DNA from: Bacillota bacterium
GTDB lineage: Bacteria; Bacillota; Bacilli; Alicyclobacillales; SLC66
Assembly: GCA_021820975.1 (NCBI GenBank)
Contig: JAKADA010000013.1
Location: forward strand, 1 to 53,953
Direction of reading: 5' to 3'
DNA length: 53,953 nt
The position numbers and the translations under genes are program-made. Every line of letters begins with the position of its first letter. The stretch's first letter is position 1. Of the stretch, positions 48,578-53,953 are shown piece by piece. Below the pieces are notes generated by a model, which ran no database searches, had not been told where the DNA came from, and was given only the letters and a program-made list of their open reading frames with translations.

Positions 48578-50379
48578 ATAAAATCACCACCTGCATCTGT
48601 AGGTAAGACAATCGTAATCGTCGTCCCCTTACCTACCTCACTATCCGCAGTAACATCCCCACCATGTGCCCTGATGATTTCCCTAGCGATAGCAAGACCT
48701 AAGCCTGTACCACCAAATTGTCGGGAGCGAGCCTTATCTACCCGATAGAATCGATCAAAAATGTACGGCAGATCCTGCTTAGGAATTCCCGCTCCTGAAT
48801 CTTTGATCGTAATCACGGAGTGCATCGTGGAACGATCCACCTCCGCCGTAGCCGCAATCATCCCCCGTTGCGACGTGTACTTTAAAGCGTTCGAAACGAT
48901 ATTATCAAGCACTTGATCGATACGGTCATGATCTACCATAAGGGTAGAGTTTTCTTTAACATCGACGACAAATTGCACACCTGCGCGAAACGCAACCAAG
49001 GCGTAACGCTCCGCAAGCTGATTGAGGAGTTGTTTTGTCGTGACACGTTCCTGTGTAAACACCTCATGATGATCATCAAATCGTGTAAGTTGCAGTAGAT
49101 TCGTAATGAGCCGAGCCATTCGGTCAGCCTCTTTATCCATAACCTGCAGAAAATGATCAGCAATCTTAGGATTTTCAAGTGCACCTTCCATGAGCGCCTC
49201 AATGTATCCCTTGATGATCGTGATCGGCGTTCGCAATTCATGCGATACATCGGCCACAAAACGACGTCGCGCCTCTTCAAGTCGTGTTTCCTCCGTTACG
49301 TCGCGCATCACGTACACAAAGCCGCCATGTACACCATAGGATCGTTCTCCGCCAAGTGCAGTGACCGATAAGGCAATCACCCGATCGTGAAGTTCCATAA
49401 CATGTGCAGAACCCGGCTCGAACGAGCCGTTCAACACATTGGATAACAGCGCGCCTTGAAGCGAATGTTTCGCATGGAGAAGATCGATGGCCGCCGGATT
49501 GATCAAGAGGATTTCATCATGTGTATTGGTTGCAATAACGCCATCGCTCATACGTGCCATCACGGCTTGCAAACGATCTTTCTCTCTCTCTGTATTGGCC
49601 GTGGCATTGCGCAGACGTCCCGTTAACATATTGAATGTGGAAGCTAATTCGCCAATCTCATCATTGCTATGAATGGTCACCGTCTGATCAAAATCACCGC
49701 TGGCAAGCGCCCTTGCTGTGCGTGTGACAGCAGTAATAGGGCCTGTAATCGTACGCGCAATGATGCCCGCTAGAAGTGCTGACAACGCTAAAGCGAGCAA
49801 AGAGGCAGTCGCAAATATGATAATAATTCTGGAAATGGAGCGATAGATACTACTCATAGGAGAGACAAATTCAATAGCACCCACGATTTGCGATTTTACG
49901 CGGACGGGTACAGCGAGGTATAAGTAGCGATTGCCTGTTTGTGGATCACGAGCGATTTGTTCAGTTTGTAAACCCACTAGCGCACCGTTAACTTCCGGAT
50001 CGACGCGCTTTTGACCAACCAAAAATGGATTTGCCGACGTAGCGACCACGTTTCCATCCTTGTCTAAAATGTACACGCTCGAATTAGCCAACTCAGAAAA
50101 CGGTTGAATGACTTGTCGAATCTGCCCTTGTTGCAGTGATTGTCGACTTAATGGTGTCGAAACGACACTCGCTAGAACTTGCGCTTCCCGGGAAATGCTT
50201 TTTGAATAATTGTCTACGAAATAGCGATTTAGCGATTGGATAAAGTACCCGCCGATCAATTGCATAGCAAATAAAATCAAAAGCAGATAAACAACCATAA
50301 GCTTGAAACGCACGCTTTGAAAGCGCCTTGTCAAGCGCATTTTAGGAAGCGACCAGTTGGCAAAAGCATTTTGCTGCAT
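48574..50379 (-). CDS. walK: Sensor histidine kinase WalK
   Basis: A 601-residue kinase of the essential cell-wall regulator. Order: first membrane helix (about 25-48), an extracytoplasmic Cache-like domain, second helix near 185, HAMP (about 200-255), PAS (270-360), the HisKA box FVADVSHELRTP with phospho-histidine near residue 380, and the HATPase region with NIVSNALKYT, DSGAGIP and FGGTGLGL. The ATG at 50377-50379 has AAGGAA six bases upstream. An ATG at 50394, overlapping the walR stop, gives five more residues but a poorer site. Confidence 0.95.
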   Translation of the reverse strand: MQQNAFANWSLPKMRLTRRFQSVRFKLMVVYLLLILFAMQLIGGYFIQSLNRYFVDNYSKSISREAQVLASVVSTPLSRQSLQQGQIRQVIQPFSELANSSVYILDKDGNVVATSANPFLVGQKRVDPEVNGALVGLQTEQIARDPQTGNRYLYLAVPVRVKSQIVGAIEFVSPMSSIYRSISRIIIIFATASLLALALSALLAGIIARTITGPITAVTRTARALASGDFDQTVTIHSNDEIGELASTFNMLTGRLRNATANTEREKDRLQAVMARMSDGVIATNTHDEILLINPAAIDLLHAKHSLQGALLSNVLNGSFEPGSAHVMELHDRVIALSVTALGGERSYGVHGGFVYVMRDVTEETRLEEARRRFVADVSHELRTPITIIKGYIEALMEGALENPKIADHFLQVMDKEADRMARLITNLLQLTRFDDHHEVFTQERVTTKQLLNQLAERYALVAFRAGVQFVVDVKENSTLMVDHDRIDQVLDNIVSNALKYTSQRGMIAATAEVDRSTMHSVITIKDSGAGIPKQDLPYIFDRFYRVDKARSRQFGGTGLGLAIAREIIRAHGGDVTADSEVGKGTTITIVLPTDAGGDFI

Positions 50380-50390
50380 TCGCAATTCCT

Positions 50391-51089
50391 TCATCCCCGG
50401 CGAAAGAAATAGCCTGCACCGCGTCGCGTGAGTATATAAATCGGATTACTCGGATCTTGTTCTAATTTTTCACGTAGGCGGCGAATGGTGACATCAACGG
50501 TACGTTCATCGCCAAAGTAATCATAACCCCAAACATCTTGCAAAAGTTGTTCACGCGAGTAGACAACGCCCGGATGTTTAGCCATGTAATGGAGCAATTC
50601 AAATTCCCGATGTGTCAACGGAATTTCTACGCCCGAACGCAAGACTTGCACCATCTGCAAATCAATCACGAGATCGCCCGATAGAATTTGTTCGCTTTGC
50701 ACCGAATCCGAGACGTCACTTGGTGCAATAGCTTGCCGCCTTAAGTTCGCTTTGACACGTGCAAGCAACTCACGAGAACTAAATGGTTTTGTGACATAAT
50801 CATCTGCGCCAAGCTCAAGGCCCAGTACTTTATCAAGCTCTGCATCGCGAGCTGTTAACATAATAATCGGAATCGTAGAAAACTGTCTGATCTCTTTACA
50901 CACTTCAAAACCATCTTTTTTTGGCAACATCAAATCAAGCAGGATCAAATCAACGGGTGTGTGTTCCACAAAATGCACAGCTTGGTCACCATCTTCGGCA
51001 ACGCTAACTTGATACCCTGCCTTCTCGAGTTGGAAGCGCAATATTTCTGCAATCGGTTCTTCATCATCAACCACAAGAATATGTTGCAA
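50391..51089 (-). CDS. walR: Response regulator WalR
   Basis: The 232-residue OmpR-type regulator controls autolysins and wall metabolism. The receiver domain has D9, D10 and phosphorylation site D53 ([12 protein letters not shown]), with [18 protein letters not shown] as linker. The winged-helix domain shows [34 protein letters not shown] and [12 protein letters not shown]. The TTG start (51087-51089) is seven bases after AAAGGAG. A longer open frame running over tRNA-Asp is an artefact. Confidence 0.96.
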   Translation of the reverse strand: MQHILVVDDEEPIAEILRFQLEKAGYQVSVAEDGDQAVHFVEHTPVDLILLDLMLPKKDGFEVCKEIRQFSTIPIIMLTARDAELDKVLGLELGADDYVTKPFSSRELLARVKANLRRQAIAPSDVSDSVQSEQILSGDLVIDLQMVQVLRSGVEIPLTHREFELLHYMAKHPGVVYSREQLLQDVWGYDYFGDERTVDVTIRRLREKLEQDPSNPIYILTRRGAGYFFRRG

Positions 51090-51091
51090 AA

Positions 51092-51110
51092 GGCATACTC
51101 CTTTAGTATG
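51092..51110 (-). promoter_or_regulatory. Inverted repeat around the walR ribosome-binding site
   Basis: GCATACT and AGTATGC form a perfect 7-base inverted repeat whose 5-base loop holds most of the AAAGGAG site two bases before the walR start. In RNA it could hide the site. A weak promoter (TTGCCG, 17 bases, CATACT) overlaps its right arm and would exclude part of the hairpin from the transcript. Confidence 0.35.
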
Positions 51111-51114
51111 CAGA

Positions 51115-51161
51115 ATAAAAAACAATGCGGCAATTACGTCGTAAGACGCAACCACCGCATT
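51115..51161 (-). terminator. Terminator of tRNA-Asp
   Basis: A long two-part stem, AATGCGG/CCGCATT outside and TTGCGTC/GACGTAA inside, ends in GTTTTTTA on the minus strand. It starts two bases after the tRNA. Confidence 0.75.
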
Positions 51162-51162
51162 C

Positions 51163-51239
51163 TGGCGGAGCTGACGGGATTCGAACCCGCGGTCTCCTGC
51201 GTGACAGGCAGGCATGTTAGGCCACTACACCACAGCTCC
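51163..51239 (-). tRNA. tRNA-Asp (anticodon GUC)
   Basis: The 77-base minus-strand sequence folds as a cloverleaf. The acceptor stem is GGAGCTG/CAGCTCC, the anticodon stem CCTGC/GCAGG with loop CTGTCAC (anticodon GTC at 51203-51205), and the T arm carries GTTCGAATCCC. Discriminator G and CCA are encoded. It lies between the haemerythrin gene and walR and has its own terminator. Confidence 0.95.
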
Positions 51240-51325
51240 AGGCTCGAATCGTGTCGATCACTTTGTTATTATAACGATCGATGCCGTTGATTTCAAGTCT
51301 AGAACTGGATTTTGTGAATTTGCCC

Positions 51326-52639
51326 TCACTGCGCTAGTTGTTTAAGCTCCTTCATCACCTGATAGACCGTTGCGATAGACGCAGATAACTCCTGTAATTG
51401 TGCCGCTTGTTCCTCACTTGCAGCCATACCGCCTTGCGTCAAATCAGAAATCTCTCGTACTTGCTGTTGTGTGGATTCGATACGAGATGCAATCTCTTGT
51501 GCTGATGACTTTACCGTATCCGCTAAGCGGCGAATTTCGCTAGCCACCACACCAAATCCACGACCGAGATCACCAGCTCGAGCCGCTTCAATCGCTGCAT
51601 TTAATCCGAGCAGATTCGTCTGTGAAGCTACCTCGCGGATGAGATCATTGATGCTTTTCATCGCTTCCGATTCAGCACGTAATTGCTGCGTGCGTTGAGC
51701 GATACGATCGGTCACTTCCGCCGACTCCGTGCCTGCTTGTGCCAAGTCATGAGCAAGTACATCGAGTGTCGAAAACTGTGTGTCTAATTCGATGATTCCT
51801 TGGCGCAATTCCTTTTGATGACTGGCCGCGGTAACAATGGTAAATATCCCTGCAAAAGCACCTGTAAAGTCAGTAATAGGGGTAGCTATGGCCGTATACT
51901 CAAAGCCAAATAGGTTCGCATCACCAGCTTCAACAAAACGCTTTCTTTGCAAAAAAGCTTTGGCAGTGACCGTAGCATTCAAGCTTTTATCTTGAATGGT
52001 TGCACCGACCTCAACCGATATGGGAAATTTACTGGAAGGGTGAACGTGTCGCAACACCCCTTGATCATCTACAAACACCATCCAGCTATCGGCTGACACC
52101 GAACCCTCCATTTGCGAAAAAAACCAAGCGGCGATCTCGGAAAAATCCAGACTCGATGCCTTTGCAACATACGTTGGTGCCATGACACTATTCATTGTAT
52201 CGGCTACCGCCGTGGCTGCCACTTGCGCCACGCCATTAGATTCGTTATGTAACCGAATAAATTCTCCATAGGCTACATCGTGGTCTGCAATATGTGTCAT
52301 AAGCCATTTCTTCAAAAAATTCAATAAAGAAAAAGCGTTGATTTTTCCATTTTGATATTGCTTCTGATAATCTGCCGCTTCTTGCAATAACTTCACATGC
52401 ACTTCTTTATGATCAGCTAAGTTAGGATATCCCATCTCCTCAAGCAGAACTTCTTCGGATGAAAAATGCGTATGCGCATAGTCCATGAGTTCGGTAAGGA
52501 TATGTCCTGATGCGTCAGAGGCTCGTCCAGAGCGCATAGCTTCGTACAATCGATTAATCAGATCGATCAGTCGAGCATGCTGTGAATCCATCGAGCTGAT
52601 ACCCGTGTGGTATTGTGGTTCAAAATTTACAAAAGCCAT
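51326..52639 (-). CDS. Soluble haemerythrin-containing chemoreceptor (MCP)
   Basis: A 437-residue protein without membrane segments. Residues 1-130 are a bacteriohaemerythrin domain with the complete diiron ligand set: H21, H58, E62, H77, H81, H116 and D121. A central region (about 150-275) looks like a PAS- or Cache-type sensor. The end is a methyl-accepting signalling domain with the hairpin tip [31 protein letters not shown]. It probably reports oxygen or redox state to CheA/CheW. No che or fla genes are in the window. The ATG has GGAGGGTG upstream. Confidence 0.88.
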   Translation of the reverse strand: MAFVNFEPQYHTGISSMDSQHARLIDLINRLYEAMRSGRASDASGHILTELMDYAHTHFSSEEVLLEEMGYPNLADHKEVHVKLLQEAADYQKQYQNGKINAFSLLNFLKKWLMTHIADHDVAYGEFIRLHNESNGVAQVAATAVADTMNSVMAPTYVAKASSLDFSEIAAWFFSQMEGSVSADSWMVFVDDQGVLRHVHPSSKFPISVEVGATIQDKSLNATVTAKAFLQRKRFVEAGDANLFGFEYTAIATPITDFTGAFAGIFTIVTAASHQKELRQGIIELDTQFSTLDVLAHDLAQAGTESAEVTDRIAQRTQQLRAESEAMKSINDLIREVASQTNLLGLNAAIEAARAGDLGRGFGVVASEIRRLADTVKSSAQEIASRIESTQQQVREISDLTQGGMAASEEQAAQLQELSASIATVYQVMKELKQLAQ

Positions 52640-52742
52640 AATCTATACACCCTCCACGCACAATAGCGTCTGTTATCCCCCTCCTTTCTTTTCCACGTGT
52701 TCCATGCAAACTCCTGTCTTGTAACTTCGCAAAAACAAAACT

Positions 52743-53953
52743 TTAAGAAAAAGCATGCAGACTACGTTCGATAGGTGTGCCCACAATCTGATCGATGTAT
52801 TTGAGTCCTGATCCGGTATTCATAGCGAGCACCGTCTCGTGCGGCTTAATCCAACCAAGTTCCGTTAATTTTTTCACACCAGCCAACCCTGCCGCCCCTT
52901 CAGGGCAAACGTGAAATCCTTCTTTTTGAGCCACTTCGATACGACGTTGTTGAATCTGTTCATCCGAAACAGTGATCGCGATGCCGTTTGTTTTTTGTAA
53001 AACATCAAGAATCATGAAATCCCCCAATGCCTTAGGAACACGCATACCAAATGCGATCGTATGGGGATTCTCCCATAGATAAGATTCGGGTTGCGCCGAA
53101 TCGAAAGCACGTACTAAGGGCGCACATCCTTCGGCCTGCACAATGGCCATCCGGGGCAATTTATCGCCGATAAATCCAAGTTCCTGCAACTCACGTATTG
53201 CCTTATAAATCCCAATGACACCTGCTCCGCCACCGGTTGGATACACGATTACGTCAGGTACAGACCAACCAAATTGCTGGGCAATCTCAAATCCCATCGT
53301 TTTTTTACCTTCTAGGCGATAGGGTTCTTTGAGCGTCGACACATCATAGACACCACGCTCTTGCACTTCTTGTTGCACAACTTTTCCCGCATCAGCAATC
53401 GTACCATCAATAACAAACACCTTGGCACCTGCGATTAGGCATTCCTTTTGTGGTGTCTTTGGAGCATCGTTTGGCATAACAACAGTGGCTTCAATACCTG
53501 CACGCGCAGAATAAAGCGCCCATGCGCTTCCAGCATTACCGTTTGTAGGAATAGCAAGTGCTGTCACACCTAGTTCTTTGGCGCGGGATATCCCCACGGA
53601 TGCTCCCCGTGCTTTAAAAGATCCTGATGGTAGCACGCCCTCATCCTTAGCATATAGCGTAGAAAGTCCCATCGATTTGGCTGTCGCATCCAGTGAAATG
53701 ATCGGTGTCATTGGCTCATTCATCGACACGATATAGGCAGGATCCTGTACGGGAAGTAGTTCATGATAGCGCCAAAACCCTTCCTTCCTGTTATCCCACT
53801 CATCCCGAGACAATACTTGCTTTAATCCCTCAAGGTCATAGCGAGCTAGTAACGGAGCTTGGCAATGTTCACAAACTTGTCTGCGTTTACTCGCTTCATA
53901 CGTGTGCCCACAGCGGGAACACTCTAAATGTGATAAATAGCTAAATTCATGCA
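52743..53953 (-). CDS. thrC: Threonine synthase-like PLP enzyme (5' end outside the window)
   Basis: The frame runs to the window edge, so the start lies beyond 53953. The visible part begins with a zinc-ribbon-like segment, CSRCGHTYEASKRRQVCEHC, absent from short threonine synthases. The PLP lysine is in GSFKARGASVG, and PTNGNAGSAWALY and VYPTGGGAGVIGIYKA bind substrate and phosphate. The enzyme makes threonine from O-phosphohomoserine. The N-terminal zinc ribbon is seen in one threonine synthase subgroup; a related dehydratase is the less likely alternative. Confidence 0.85.
   Translation of the reverse strand, partial: HEFSYLSHLECSRCGHTYEASKRRQVCEHCQAPLLARYDLEGLKQVLSRDEWDNRKEGFWRYHELLPVQDPAYIVSMNEPMTPIISLDATAKSMGLSTLYAKDEGVLPSGSFKARGASVGISRAKELGVTALAIPTNGNAGSAWALYSARAGIEATVVMPNDAPKTPQKECLIAGAKVFVIDGTIADAGKVVQQEVQERGVYDVSTLKEPYRLEGKKTMGFEIAQQFGWSVPDVIVYPTGGGAGVIGIYKAIRELQELGFIGDKLPRMAIVQAEGCAPLVRAFDSAQPESYLWENPHTIAFGMRVPKALGDFMILDVLQKTNGIAITVSDEQIQQRRIEVAQKEGFHVCPEGAAGLAGVKKLTELGWIKPHETVLAMNTGSGLKYIDQIVGTPIERSLHAFS

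Noticed and set aside
51090-51215. N-terminal extension of WalR by 42 codons
   Set aside because: It would read through tRNA-Asp and its terminator; the TTG at 51087-51089 fits ribosome-binding site and family length.

Overview
The window comes from the chromosome of an endospore-forming member of the Bacilli. Sporulation genes (spoIIR, spo0F, a YhcN/YlaJ-type lipoprotein) and the complete WalRK operon show this. The gene order follows the Bacillus subtilis atp - glyA - ywlG - rpiB - ywlE - mntP - ywlC - spoIIR - prmC - prfA - rpmE - rho - fba - spo0F - pyrG - rpoE - fadF core, with the ywfO/ywiB/speB/speE/pbpG block and the walRK operon joined on. Protein details (a cupredoxin, frequent TTG starts, intermediate GC) fit an Alicyclobacillus-like lineage, but that placement is inference. 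Most genes lie on the minus strand.

Layout. 1-5.3 kb: F1Fo ATP synthase operon (atpZ-like, atpI, atpB, E, F, H, A, G and the start of atpD), read leftward from a sigma-A-type promoter. 5.5-6.6 kb: wecB. 6.8-10.7 kb, plus strand: an envelope cassette of a UgtP/MGDG-type glycosyltransferase, an MFS transporter translationally coupled to it, and a membrane-anchored NodB deacetylase fused to a YkoP-like domain. 10.8-11.4 kb: secreted cupredoxin-like protein with an incomplete copper-ligand set. 11.6-18.8 kb: glyA to prfA. 18.9-22.4 kb: sporulation lipoprotein, rpmE, an unusual radical SAM protein, rho. 22.5-30.6 kb: DapL-type aminotransferase, an unknown membrane protein, a transaldolase homologue without its catalytic lysine, fba, spo0F, pyrG, rpoE, fadF. 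31-38.8 kb: ywfO, ecsC-like, ywiB, speB/speE, a class A penicillin-binding protein, an aspartate aminotransferase. 38.9-43.8 kb: two convergent lysine-rich proteins with sigma-K-like promoters, an SGNH hydrolase, an Nramp-related transporter, a Taq-type carboxypeptidase. 43.9-51.1 kb: walR-walK-yycH-yycI-walJ-htrA-rlmH. Then come tRNA-Asp, a soluble haemerythrin-chemoreceptor and a 5'-truncated threonine synthase.

How it works together. The genes cover energy conversion, C1 and nucleotide metabolism, translation termination, glycolysis, entry into sporulation and cell-wall homeostasis. Accessory content sits in a few junctions: 6.8-11.4 kb, 23.7-25 kb and 38.9-42.2 kb. No mobile element, CRISPR array, phage gene or defence system was recognised. 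The most noteworthy items are the degenerate transaldolase, the glycosyltransferase/MFS/NodB-YkoP cassette, the convergent lysine-rich pair, the cupredoxin and the Nramp-related transporter with NRMT-like substitutions.
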